This document shows positions 52,902-61,620 of a stretch of DNA of 64,000 nucleotides, in pieces. Position numbers and translations under genes: made by a program. Position 1 is the stretch's first letter. Every line of letters begins with the position of its first letter. The stretch covers positions 2,790,001-2,854,000 of the forward strand of contig NZ_CP126981.1 of assembly GCF_030252325.1 (NCBI RefSeq). Direction: 5' to 3'. The notes below the pieces were generated by a model. That model worked only from the letters and a program-made list of their open reading frames with translations, was not told the DNA's origin and made no database searches. The stretch comes from Candidatus Mycobacterium wuenschmannii. GTDB lineage: Bacteria; Actinomycetota; Actinomycetes; Mycobacteriales; Mycobacteriaceae.

Positions 52902-54002
52902 TCACGCAGTGGGGATGAAGACGTTGTGCAACGCCGGCGGCGCCCCGGCATCCGGGCTGGCCAACGTTTGGAGCAGGACGGGGAGATCGTCGAATCCCGC
53001 TGTCTGGCGGCTTATTTCGTCGAACGGCCACCGCCCGGAGGTGAGCAGGCTGATCGCTTGCTGGTAGGCGGGGTAGTCGACGCCCAGGGCACCGATGATG
53101 TGCAGTTCTTTGTAGACGACGAGATCTGGCTCGATGCCGGGTCCGCCGCCGACACCCCGGGTACCGGCGATGACCACCGTGGCGCCGTGCGCGGCGAGGT
53201 TGACCGCGTCGGCGATTGCGGCCGGCGCCTTGGCGGTGACGTCGACGACGACGTCGGCCAACCGGCCGCCCGTAGCCCGCAGTAGCGCATCGACAGGGTC
53301 CTGGTGGGCGGCGTCGACGATCACATCCACACCGAACGAGCGTGCCTGATTCAGCCTCGCTTCGTCGCGGGCTCCGAGGCCTGTCATTACCACGAGCGAC
53401 GCGCCGGCTTCCTTGGCCGCCACCGCCGCGGCGATGCCGCGGATGCCGGGGCCGAGGACGGCGACGACCGCGCCCTCGGCGGTACCGGGAAGCGTTGCGG
53501 CCCATTTGATGCCGGCGCCGAGCGGATTGAACAGCGTGGCCGTTACAGGCTCCATCCCATCAGGAATCGGCAGCAACATCGCGTCGGCAGGCAGCTCGAG
53601 GTGCGTCGCGTAGCCACCCCACAGCCCCGAGCCGGTATCGGCGTTGACGAAACCGAACATGGTGGCCAGGCCGTTTTTCACGCATCGCTTGTACTCACCG
53701 CTGCGGCACTGCGCGCATTCGCGGCACGAGCGGAACACCTCGACGGCGACCCGCTGCCCGTTCGTGACACCCCATCGCGCGCTGGCTCTTTCGCCGATAC
53801 GGTCGATGACGCCGACGATTTCGTGGCCCGGGATGAACGCAAAGTCCGCTGGGATGAGTCCGCTGAACTGTTCGTGATCTGTCCCGCACAGGCCGCAGGC
53901 TTCGATCCTCAGCAGCGCGGTGTCCTCACGCACCTCGGGCAGGGCCAGGGTGCGACGCTGCAAGGTCAGCGGCCGTGTCAACACCAGCGCTTGCGCGGTC
54001 AC
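52902..54002 (-). CDS. Zinc-dependent alcohol dehydrogenase (MDR family)
   Basis: 366-aa medium-chain dehydrogenase. Catalytic zinc ligands in ACGLCGTDHEQ and PGHEIVG; structural zinc cysteines in CRECAQCRSGEYKRC (Cx2Cx2Cx7C). The NAD-binding motif is VLGPGIRGIAA. The start overlaps the thiolase stop by four bases (minus strand thiolase-ADH-CMD operon). It probably oxidises a hydroxyacyl or alcohol intermediate; substrate unknown. Confidence 0.9.
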   Translation of the reverse strand: MTAQALVLTRPLTLQRRTLALPEVREDTALLRIEACGLCGTDHEQFSGLIPADFAFIPGHEIVGVIDRIGERASARWGVTNGQRVAVEVFRSCRECAQCRSGEYKRCVKNGLATMFGFVNADTGSGLWGGYATHLELPADAMLLPIPDGMEPVTATLFNPLGAGIKWAATLPGTAEGAVVAVLGPGIRGIAAAVAAKEAGASLVVMTGLGARDEARLNQARSFGVDVIVDAAHQDPVDALLRATGGRLADVVVDVTAKAPAAIADAVNLAAHGATVVIAGTRGVGGGPGIEPDLVVYKELHIIGALGVDYPAYQQAISLLTSGRWPFDEISRQTAGFDDLPVLLQTLASPDAGAPPALHNVFIPTA

Positions 54003-55504
54003 GGCAGCTCGAATTCGAACGAGGTCACCGCGGGACGGAGCTCGACGTTCTGTCCGACGAACATCGCTTCGGCCATGACCTTGGCCGTCAGCGGATCGTT
54101 GCTGCGTGCCGCGACCCTACGACCGTCAGGCAGATGGGCGAATATCGGCGTCGACATCGGTGTGTTGGCTCGGTCATAGATCACGGTGTAGCAGTCGATC
54201 GTCGCCGTGCCCCGCGCCTCGTCGGGGGCTGCCACAGCGAGTGCCGACGCGTCGATCGCGGCCTGGGCGGAGCGTGTATCGATGCGTCGCCAGCGATTGG
54301 GCGGCGGCGAGGCGGACCATAAGCCGATCGAATGCTTGGTGACGTACCAGCCTAGGCCGGACGTCAGTCCGACGCCGCCCGGATCGTCCCGGCAGCGCCG
54401 CACCATTTCGACGATCGAGTGGCTGACGTAGTTGTTGCCCGGCCCGCCGTGGTAGGGCAGGCCGCCGGTGATGGTGAACCCACGGGAGTCGGCGGCATCA
54501 AGCCCGAGTGCGTCGATGGCCATCTGCACGGCCGAGGGGAAGCAGGAGTAGAAGTCGAGCCAACGGATGTCGTCGACCGTGACACCGCACGCGTCAAAGG
54601 CGTGGCCGGCGGCGGCGCGTATCCCGGTTGAGCGAGTGAGGTCTGGCCGCTGCACCGGGAAGTACACGTCGTTGCAACTCGCCGCCGACCAAGGAAAGAC
54701 CCACCGATCGCGCGGAATACCGAGCTCATCGGCGACCTCGGCCGCCACCAGAATGAACGCGGCCGCCATGTCGACGGTGATGATGCTGTTGAGCAACTTG
54801 GTGTACGGCTGGCACACCATGCGATTTGCGGCCGAGACATCGCTTAGTTGCTGCGCGGTGCGTGACTGCGGAAACCACGCCTGATCTGGATGACGCGCCG
54901 CCTCTTCGGTGAACGGCGCCATCAGCGTGCCGAGCCATGCACGCTGGGCGTCGAAGTCGCGGCCGTGCCGAGCGGCGATCGCGGACTCGAACATCGGATA
55001 CACCTCGTGCGGCCACTGCAGGCCCGCGGACAACTCGACCGAACTCAAGCCGGGCCGTGAATCACCGAGCGACTCGTCGGGGCGGCCGCTGCCGGGTTGC
55101 GCCTTGACCTGGAACCCGGGAGGTGTCTTGCCCGCCCAGCGCCCGCTTTCGGCCCCCACGACCAGGACGGCATCCGTTGCGCCGCTGGCGATCTCGGCGG
55201 CGAATACCTCTACCAGATATTGCGGGGTGTTACCCCCGACGGGGCAGCTGATGCGGCGATGCGGCGTCAGCCCCATAACGTCGGCGATCCTGGTGGCCGG
55301 GTTGTCGCGCGCAACCATCAGGATGCCGGGTGTCGCGACCGTGTCAATCCGCGCGGAGATCGCCCGACCGGTATCGGCAACAGCCCGCTGTGCTGCTTGG
55401 ACCGCCAAAGCGATCGGGTCCACGGCATCGCTGCCGCGATAGGTGATCTCGCCGACACCGACGACGACCGGTGTTCGCGGGTGTAACGACGCGGCCGCTG
55501 ACAT
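53999..55504 (-). CDS. Thiolase-superfamily acetyl-CoA acetyltransferase-like protein
   Basis: 501-aa thiolase-like protein of the SCP-x/acetyltransferase branch, longer than the thiolase at 6141. It has VVVGVGEITYRG at the N-terminus, CPVGGNTPQYLVE near residue 95 with a Cys in the nucleophile region, and GGPGNNYVSHSIVE near residue 365. Divergent from the TetR gene at 55600 across 95 bases. Its operon partner is the alcohol dehydrogenase. Activity (thiolysis or retro-aldol) is inferred. Confidence 0.82.
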   Translation of the reverse strand: MSAAASLHPRTPVVVGVGEITYRGSDAVDPIALAVQAAQRAVADTGRAISARIDTVATPGILMVARDNPATRIADVMGLTPHRRISCPVGGNTPQYLVEVFAAEIASGATDAVLVVGAESGRWAGKTPPGFQVKAQPGSGRPDESLGDSRPGLSSVELSAGLQWPHEVYPMFESAIAARHGRDFDAQRAWLGTLMAPFTEEAARHPDQAWFPQSRTAQQLSDVSAANRMVCQPYTKLLNSIITVDMAAAFILVAAEVADELGIPRDRWVFPWSAASCNDVYFPVQRPDLTRSTGIRAAAGHAFDACGVTVDDIRWLDFYSCFPSAVQMAIDALGLDAADSRGFTITGGLPYHGGPGNNYVSHSIVEMVRRCRDDPGGVGLTSGLGWYVTKHSIGLWSASPPPNRWRRIDTRSAQAAIDASALAVAAPDEARGTATIDCYTVIYDRANTPMSTPIFAHLPDGRRVAARSNDPLTAKVMAEAMFVGQNVELRPAVTSFEFELP

Positions 55505-55526
55505 TCAGTGCAGCTGACCGCGATGA

Positions 55527-55546
55527 GACATGTAAACGATACTGTC
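55527..55546. promoter_or_regulatory. Weak inverted repeat between thiolase and TetR genes
   Basis: GACA, 12 bases, TGTC in the 95-base divergent promoter; inner ACATGT adds a short palindrome. Arms are only four bases, so this is a position worth testing rather than a firm site. Confidence 0.3.
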
Positions 55547-55599
55547 ACGTCGGAGAGGCGCTCACAACACCAGACTTCAGGACCGGTCATACTGGCGCG

Positions 55600-56238
55600 A
55601 TGGCAACCAGGCTCTCGCGGTGGGGCGCCTCCATTCCCGCCGACCGTGACTCCGCGCGCGACCGACTCCTCGATGCGGCCGAGCGCTGCCTCGAACACCA
55701 AGGCCTCGGTGGCACCACGATGGACGACATCGGCCGGCGGGCCGGCGTGTCACGAGCCACCGTCTACCGGTACTTCTCGAGTCGTGAGGCGGTGATCTCC
55801 GGCGTCATCTTGAGAGCCACCGAGCGTTACCTGGGTCGAATCGCACCCAGGATCGCCGCACACACCGATTTAGGTTCCGCTCTCGTGGATTTCGTAGGAA
55901 TTACGCTACGAGCCGCTCGCCGGGAACCGATCATCGGGTTGTTGTTCGGCAGTGACCTTGAGCTTGCCGTCGTGGGTCTGGGCGAAGCCACGTCAGCGTC
56001 GTTGTTTGAACTTGTCACCGAGTTCTTGCGCCCGGTGTTCGTGGCGCACTGGTCCGACGTCGAGCCAGGAGTGTCTGTCGATGACGCTTCGGAGTGGGTG
56101 GTGCGCACGATCTTGAGCCTGCTGACCGTCCGCGGGCCGCGGGAGCGCAGCAGAGACGGCCTAGCGGCTTATCTGGCGCGGTTCCTGGTTCCCACCATCG
56201 TCAGGCACGACCGAAAGGTTCTGGATGCGACAGAATGA
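55600..56238 (+). CDS. TetR-family regulator
   Basis: 212-aa TetR protein. HTH at about residues 20-65 (ARDRLLDAAERCLEHQG, TMDDIGRRAGVSRATVYRYF). The ATG at 55600 starts at the usual family length although the frame is open upstream to 55471 (antisense to the thiolase start). Divergent from the thiolase-ADH-CMD operon, and followed 41 bases later by the thioesterase gene. Confidence 0.9.
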   Translation: MATRLSRWGASIPADRDSARDRLLDAAERCLEHQGLGGTTMDDIGRRAGVSRATVYRYFSSREAVISGVILRATERYLGRIAPRIAAHTDLGSALVDFVGITLRAARREPIIGLLFGSDLELAVVGLGEATSASLFELVTEFLRPVFVAHWSDVEPGVSVDDASEWVVRTILSLLTVRGPRERSRDGLAAYLARFLVPTIVRHDRKVLDATE

Positions 56239-56279
56239 GCGTACTGTCTCGACTGATGATCCTGAAGGAGGCGTGATCG

Positions 56280-56720
56280 ATGCACATGACGTTCGCCAGT
56301 TTCGACGAGCAGATCGCCGAAGAACTGCGAAACGCGCCGATGCTGTCGGAGGGCTTGTCCGGCTATCTCGGGTTTCGGCACACCGAGTTCGTCGCCGGGC
56401 GTCTCATCGCGGAGATGGATGCGCGCCCCGATCTGTTGACCCCGTTCGGCAACCTGCACGGCGGCTGCCTGTCGGCCATGGTCGATCACTGCCTCGGCGT
56501 GGTGTTCTACCCCGTCATACCGACTGGGACATGGGTCGCCACAACCGAATTCAAGCTCAATTTGCTCAAGCCGGTGTCCAGCGGAACCTGCGTCGCGACT
56601 ACCGAGATCATCGCGCTCGGTCGGCGCAGCGGCGTGGCTCGCATCGACATCACCAACGGCGACAATGCCGTGTGCGCGGCGCAAGGCACAGTAACCATCG
56701 TGGCCCCGAAGGCCGGTTGA
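56280..56720 (+). CDS. PaaI-type hot-dog thioesterase
   Basis: 146-aa acyl-CoA thioesterase. Catalytic helix NLHGGCLSAMVDHCLGVVFY near residues 60-79 and VATTEFKLNLLKPV central strand are typical of PaaI/YdiI proteins. AAGGAGGCG eight bases before the ATG is a strong ribosome binding site. Probably co-transcribed with TetR and the alpha/beta hydrolase. Confidence 0.88.
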   Translation: MHMTFASFDEQIAEELRNAPMLSEGLSGYLGFRHTEFVAGRLIAEMDARPDLLTPFGNLHGGCLSAMVDHCLGVVFYPVIPTGTWVATTEFKLNLLKPVSSGTCVATTEIIALGRRSGVARIDITNGDNAVCAAQGTVTIVAPKAG

Positions 56721-56748
56721 TCGCCGTGTCAAGCTACGCCTGGCGACC

Positions 56749-57633
56749 GTGACTCCGATCCTCGAGCGGATACCGATCGGCCCCTCGCTGTCGCTGGCGG
56801 CGGACGTATACCCTTGCAACGGCCCCCGCGCGGTCGTCGTGCTCTTACACGGCGGCGGGCAAAATCGGCACGCGTGGGAGACGACGGCACGTCGATTGCA
56901 TGCACGCGGTTACACGGTGGTCGCCTACGACGCGCGCGGCCATGGTGACAGCGACTGGGATCCCGACGGGCTCTACGACCTGGAGCGGCTCGCCTCCGAT
57001 CTGCTGGCAGTGCGTGCACACGCGTGCGCCGGCCACCCAGTCGTCGCTGTAGGAGCTTCGCTGGGCGGGTTGACAATTATGGGCACTCACCTTGTTGCAC
57101 CACCGGATCTCTGGGCAGCTGTCGTCCTGGTCGACATCACACCCAGGATGGAATTACACGGGGCGCGTCGTGTCGTGGCGTTCATGGCCGCGCACCCCGA
57201 TGGCTTTGACACCATCGATCATGCCGCCGACGTTATCGCCGCCCATAACCCGCACCGGGAACGTCCGGAGAACCTCCAGGGGTTACGCAAGGTACTGCGC
57301 CAGCGCGAAGATAACCGATGGGTCTGGCGATGGGACCCCTCGTTCATCAAGTCGAATTTTCAGTTCTTACAGGGAGATTCAGAAAGCGGCGCCGACGAGT
57401 TCGCGGCAATGGGCGAACTACTCATCGATGGTGCACGATGCATATCGGCGCCGACACTGCTAGTCCGCGGCCTGTTATCCGACGTCGTCTCGCAACAGAC
57501 CGTCGACGAGTTCATCGACCTGGTCCCGCACGCTGAAACCGTCGACATCACCGGAGCCGGCCACATGATCGCCGGCGACGACAATGACGCGTTCACCCTC
57601 GCTGTCGCCGAATTCCTTGAGCGCAAGGTGTGA
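56749..57633 (+). CDS. Alpha/beta-fold hydrolase
   Basis: 294-aa hydrolase. Oxyanion motif LLHGGGQNRHAW near residue 33, nucleophile Ser in VGASLGGLT near residue 103, Asp in the VRGLLSDVV region and His in GAGHMIAGDD near residue 270: a complete triad of the epoxide hydrolase/esterase type. GTG start at 56749. Substrate unknown; the thioesterase-hydrolase pair points to acyl-CoA or lactone hydrolysis. Confidence 0.88.
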   Translation: MTPILERIPIGPSLSLAADVYPCNGPRAVVVLLHGGGQNRHAWETTARRLHARGYTVVAYDARGHGDSDWDPDGLYDLERLASDLLAVRAHACAGHPVVAVGASLGGLTIMGTHLVAPPDLWAAVVLVDITPRMELHGARRVVAFMAAHPDGFDTIDHAADVIAAHNPHRERPENLQGLRKVLRQREDNRWVWRWDPSFIKSNFQFLQGDSESGADEFAAMGELLIDGARCISAPTLLVRGLLSDVVSQQTVDEFIDLVPHAETVDITGAGHMIAGDDNDAFTLAVAEFLERKV

Positions 57634-58026
57634 CTCGCACGCTAGCGACTAGAAGTTACAGCGGCGGGCATTCGCTCGCCCGAGCCAACGCGCAAGCATC
57701 ATGGCCGTAATTGTCGAGAAGTCGCGTGATGGGGGCGCTTATGTCGGCGCCATGGCCCTTCACTGAGATCGCCGACCATGCGACAATCGCCAACATAGTT
57801 AGCGCCAGGAGACAGAACACCATTTCACCACTCCATCGCCGCGTTCGCCGTCCACCAACACTCTCTGCCTGGCACCAACCCGATTGGTGTCCCCGAAGAC
57901 CCTGGCCTGAAGAGCTTCCAAATAAAATTTAGGCCTCTTTTAGTCGGGCCCGCTACGTCCCCGAGCGTTCAATTTTTCACGGTTATTTGTCTCACGGGGA
58001 CAAAGACCCGCGTATCGTCACCGGAT
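57634..58026. other. Intergenic region before the PucR-type regulator
   Basis: 393 bases without a convincing gene; the small frames in it lack family features. The right end holds the regulator's promoter with the palindrome at 57986-58004, preceded by AT-rich sequence (CCAAATAAAATTTAGG, TTCAATTTTTCACGG). Confidence 0.5.
57986..58004. promoter_or_regulatory. Inverted repeat in the PucR-type regulator promoter
   Basis: TTTGTC, seven bases, GACAAA, exact 6-base arms, 22 bases before the start codon. TTGTCT and TATCGT (58012-58017) could be the -35 and -10, in which case the palindrome overlaps the -35 and would allow autoregulation. Confidence 0.55.
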
Positions 58027-59292
58027 ATGACCGATCCTCTGTCAGGTCGGGGCGGCGCCGCCGACGATGTCGCCGACATGCTCGGCGGGCTCGGCGGCCT
58101 CGTCCGAGAACTGCCCGAATCGATACACCGGTTGCTGGTCGATGAGGTTCCTGAGCTCACGGCCGATCAGCAACTCACAGAATTGTTGAACGACACTGTC
58201 GCCGCGAACGTCGATACTTGGTTCTCCGCTATCCGCTATTCGATCCCCATCGACAACGTCGAACCTCCGACCGCGGCGCTCGAACACGCGCGGCGAATGG
58301 CACAACGAGACATCCCAGTCAACGCGCTACTGCGCGCGTACAGGTTGGGGCATCAGCACGGACTGAATCTAATTATCTCCGAGTTGCGGCGCGCCGACCT
58401 GGCCCCTGATCAGAAACTTGAACTTTACGAACACATCACCCATGTCTCGTTTCGCTACATCGACTGGATGTCCGAGCAAGTCCTGGCGACATATCAGGCT
58501 GAACGCCAGCAGTGGGACGAGAACCGGCGAAGCCTGCGCACACAAGCCATTCGAGACATTCTCGACGGACGCGACGTAGACGTGAGCCAAACCTCGAAAA
58601 CCATGGACTACCCCCTGGACGCAACACATCTGGCGCTGTTGGTCTGGTTGACCCAAGACACCAGCAGCGATGCTGATGCAGTTATCGTGCTGGAGCGGTT
58701 CGCCCGCCAAGCGGTTGCCGCAGCCGGAGCCACCCGGTTGATCTACCATTCCATCGACCGCCTCGTCGCATGCGTATGGATGACGATGCCCGAGGGGTCA
58801 GACGCCATAGCGAAGCTGCGTTCCTTTGTTCTAGCACAAACTGACAGCCCGAAAGTCACTGTCGGAGAACACCTCTGTGGGGTTGAAGGCTTCCGCCGTT
58901 CGTACCAGCAGGCTGCGCAGGCACGCGCGGTCACCATGGCCGGCGAAAGCCCCAAGCACCGATTCGTCGCAACCCAAGACCCCGGCCTCGCGCTCGCCTC
59001 GATGCTGGTCGTCGACATCCCGACACTGAAGTACTGGATTCACACCGTGCTCGGCACGCTGGCCCAGTCCAACGATACCGACCACCGCCTGCGCGAGACC
59101 CTCAGAGTGTTTTTGCGTGCCGGATCGAGCTACAAGGCAGCAGCAGAAGAGCTCCAAATACACACCAACACGGTTAAATACCGCGTCAGTCGGGCAGTCG
59201 CGCGTCGTGGTCAGCCGGTCGCCGCCAGTCGCTTGGATCTCGAAGTCGCCTTGCTCATGTGTGACTGGTTCGGAGATGCAGTGCTGACTTGA
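58027..59292 (+). CDS. PucR/CdaR-type transcriptional regulator
   Basis: 421-aa regulator. An N-terminal RsbRD-like four-helix domain (about residues 25-165, with ARRMAQRDIPVNALLRAYRLGHQ) is followed by a GGDEF-like central domain and a C-terminal PucR helix-turn-helix (about 355-415: LRETLRVFLRAGSSYKAAAE then ELQIHTNTVKYRVSRA). Such regulators are common in mycobacteria. It has no clear target beside it; the palindrome in its promoter suggests autoregulation. Confidence 0.87.
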   Translation: MTDPLSGRGGAADDVADMLGGLGGLVRELPESIHRLLVDEVPELTADQQLTELLNDTVAANVDTWFSAIRYSIPIDNVEPPTAALEHARRMAQRDIPVNALLRAYRLGHQHGLNLIISELRRADLAPDQKLELYEHITHVSFRYIDWMSEQVLATYQAERQQWDENRRSLRTQAIRDILDGRDVDVSQTSKTMDYPLDATHLALLVWLTQDTSSDADAVIVLERFARQAVAAAGATRLIYHSIDRLVACVWMTMPEGSDAIAKLRSFVLAQTDSPKVTVGEHLCGVEGFRRSYQQAAQARAVTMAGESPKHRFVATQDPGLALASMLVVDIPTLKYWIHTVLGTLAQSNDTDHRLRETLRVFLRAGSSYKAAAEELQIHTNTVKYRVSRAVARRGQPVAASRLDLEVALLMCDWFGDAVLT

Positions 59293-59399
59293 TTTCAAGG
59301 AGTGGCGCCGAACCGCGAGCGACAAACCACCACTTTCGTCGGTGACCATTCCGGACCATGGGTTAGGGCAATCCCTTCGCCCAGCTGCTTCGATCGCGC

Positions 59400-59712
59400 A
59401 GCGAGCGTGGCGGACGGCCTCGGCTTCGGCGATCCAGGAGTACTTCAGAACGTCCGAGGTCGACCCGAGGCGCTGAGAGCAGTAACTGCAATCCTCCGGG
59501 CACAGACCGGATTTCACGTTGACCAGGTAGTTGAGTTTGATGCGGTTGCCGAAATACTTCCGGCGCACCCGCGCAGCGGCGGCAATCACGTCCAGGAGTT
59601 GGTCGTCGCTGCTGCCCAGCACCGCCAGGAGCTCGTCACGACCGACGGGCTCAGCACGTAACGCGGTCGCAGTAATCGTGGCGAGTAGCTGGTCGAGTGA
59701 GTGGTCAGGCAC
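59400..59712 (-). pseudogene. bioB: bioB-like biotin synthase, 5' fragment
   Basis: First about 100 codons of a radical-SAM biotin synthase of the Bacillus type. It has NRIKLNYLVNVKSGLCPEDC and SYCSQRLGSTSDVLKYSW with the [4Fe-4S] cysteines (Cys71, 75, 78, CxxxCxxC). GTG start at 59712 with AAAGGA upstream. After AEAVRHA the family similarity stops, and the frame runs on into sequence antisense to the PucR gene. The remaining two-thirds, including the [2Fe-2S] ligands, are missing, so it cannot make biotin. Confidence 0.8.
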
Positions 59713-59936
59713 AGGGTGGCGGTCCTTTCGTGCGGGTTAGATCGAGCCGAGGAACCTACGCAGTTGGGCAACGATTACCGGGTAGGCGCTCGGTGCAGGT
59801 TCCATCGACCCGGCCCATGTTATCCCAAAAATAAGATTCTTAAGGGAATTATGTGGTAACAATAAGACAACGGGTGGCGGTGCATTCGCTGTGAACCTGC
59901 ATCTGGTACCCCGTCACCAGCGCAATAGCGACGTCC
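59713..59936. other. Spacer between bioB fragment and purH-like gene
   Basis: 224 bases. AT-rich near 59820-59870 (TTATCCC, ATAAGATTCTTAAGG, GGTAACAATAAG), where TGTTA and TAACA form widely spaced inverted halves. A 22-codon minus-strand frame (59737-59805) exists just before bioB but has no support. Probably the old bioB promoter. Confidence 0.4.
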
Positions 59937-61069
59937 CTAGTGGCGGAATAGTCGCAGTCGGGTTTGCACGTGCGTTATCCCGAGTTTCTGGGCGCATTCG
60001 GCGACCTCCGCGGATGGTGCCGAGCCGCCCGGCTCAACGATTGTCGAGACTCCTGCAGCCGCTGCGTGTTCGACGTTGTCCCGGAACGGTAGATACCCGT
60101 CAGAGACCATCGTGAGGCCGGTGAGTCCAGTGAGCCACTCGTTGCGCCACGTCGAGTCGGTGTAGCGGTGGCCGGCCTCCTGACCGAATAATTCGGTGAA
60201 GTCGACGAGTTGAGTGGCGGTCATTTCCTTTGCGGCGAAGCGGATTTGCCAGTTGAGGAGGTCTTGGCGGCTCATCGTTTCCACGGCTGCGAGCTCCTCG
60301 ACGAAGGTGTGTCGTCGAAGCCACCAGGTCTGCGCCTTGCCGCCGGCCAATCGAACGCAGTCCACACGATTCTGCTGACCGGCGCCAATGCCGATCGCCG
60401 CGCCGTCCCGCACGAATGCGACGGAGTTCGATTGGGTGTAGCGCGCCGTGATCATCCCGACAAGCGCATCCCTACGGCGGGCCTGATCCAGACGGCCATC
60501 GTCAGGCAGCGCCGCGGCCACAGACGCATGGTCGCGTGCCTGCTCGATTGTCACTCCACATACGTCGGGGCGTTCGGTGGCTGGCATTGACCTGTTCACG
60601 TTGGCCTCGAGGACCAGAAATCGTCCGTTGCGTTTCGCTGACAAGATGGCCGCTGCACGGTGTTCGAAACCTGGGGCGATGACCGCGTCGCAGATGACGG
60701 TCTTCAAGAATTCAGCGGTCGGCACGTCAACAGTCCTCGACAGAGCGACCACGTCGCCAAACGAGGACTTGGGATCAGCGTCGCGCGCCCGCACATACGC
60801 GGATATCGAAGGTGGACAGTCATCACCCTCGACGCGCCATACTCGAGCTGCGGTCTCGTCGACGCTGCCGGCGATCGCCGCTCCTGCCGGCGAGACATGC
60901 TAAACGATGCTGCCGCCGCAGACCCGCTCACAGCGTCTGCTTCGCGGACGAGCTCGAAAGCATTGAGTCCGTCAAGCAGATTGATCATCGACGGTTCGCC
61001 GTTCACGACCTTTGGTCCGCCGGCGGACACCACCGTCGCGGACTGATGAGGATTCATTCCATAGCGCAT
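59937..61069 (-). pseudogene. purH: purH-like AICAR formyltransferase, frameshifted at the catalytic Lys-His
   Basis: Stand-alone AICAR-formyltransferase-like protein without the IMP cyclohydrolase half. The start MRYGMNPHQ (61069) is the family N-terminus of this domain. The protein runs to SAAAASF, where K-H-VSPAGAA is expected; one base is missing (TTTAGCAT for TTTAAGCAT, at about 60900), and HVSPAGAAIAGSVDETAARV continues in another frame to the stop at 59937, with SSFGDVVALS, ITARYTQSNSVAFV and GIGAGQQNRV intact. The lost base removes the catalytic lysine codon. A sequencing error is the main alternative. Confidence 0.82.
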
Positions 61070-61464
61070 ACGACGGCTCCTAGTTCGCACTGTGTGGCAC
61101 CCAGGCGGTCGATGCCAGTCATCGCGCTCCATGCCGGTAAACCCCGGCCAACGCCAGTCGCACTCCACACATTACCGGTCCCCGCACAGGCGTTCCCGCT
61201 ATGCGCGGCCGCGTCTCTTTGCCCCGCGAGGCACCTGAGCAGCGGAGTGATGGCGTCTCTCCCTTCGAGGGTGAGCTGCGCCAAGACGACATCCCTTCCC
61301 AAAGGCAATTCCCAGACTGCTTAAGGTCAGCCGGTGAGCAGCATCACACCTATCTCCCAACATGTCTCGTCAGGGAGCGCGATCGCTCAAGAACGCCGGA
61401 TGAGACGAGGTCGGCTTTGACGATGAGTGATCGACGCCGGTCGCGAGACCGCCAGAGTCGCGCT

Positions 61465-61494
61465 TGGACAGGTAAGTCCGTGTCGAAGTAAGAT
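61465..61494 (+). promoter_or_regulatory. Promoter of the candidate small RNA
   Basis: TGGACA at 61465-61470 and TAAGAT at 61489-61494, spacing 18, pointing right toward the terminator at 61543-61588. The hexamers match the sigma-A type well for an actinobacterium. Confidence 0.45.
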
Positions 61495-61500
61495 CGAACG

Positions 61501-61589
61501 ACAAAGGCCGGTTTAACGTTGGCGTAGTCCGGTTGAAGAACGAGGAGCCCGGTATTCAGTCCTTGCGACCGACCTGGGCTCCTTTTTCT
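61501..61589 (+). ncRNA. Candidate small RNA (about 88 nt)
   Basis: A transcript starting about seven bases after TAAGAT would run to the T-run at 61584-61588. It would contain the GGCCGGTT ... TCCGGTT stretch (about 61507-61535) and then a long terminator hairpin. No open frame or downstream gene lies on this strand, which favours an RNA gene over a leader. Not recognised as a known family. Confidence 0.4.
61543..61588 (+). terminator. Intrinsic terminator with U-run
   Basis: AGGAGCCC at 61543-61550 pairs with GGGCTCCT at 61576-61583, separated by 25 bases, and is followed by TTTTT within CCTTTTTCT. A rare classic L-shaped terminator for a high-GC genome; it terminates plus-strand transcription, where no protein gene ends. 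Confidence 0.7.
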
Positions 61590-61620
61590 ATCTAGCGCCG
61601 GCCTGCCTCAGCGACGCATT

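Larger units (their letters stand above)
61070..61620. other. Intergenic region holding a candidate small RNA
   Basis: 551 bases between the purH-like gene and the unrecognised 277-aa gene, both on the minus strand. No credible protein gene. The left half is featureless to my reading; the right part contains a plus-strand promoter-like pair and an intrinsic terminator (61465-61589), described separately. Confidence 0.5.

Noticed and set aside
58831..59399. Continuation of the bioB frame to 58831
   Set aside because: After about codon 100 the translation is antisense to the PucR gene and has no BioB motifs, so it was called a 5' fragment only.
59737..59805. 22-codon minus-strand frame just before bioB
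   Set aside because: Too short, no ribosome binding site and no known leader peptide; could not be supported.
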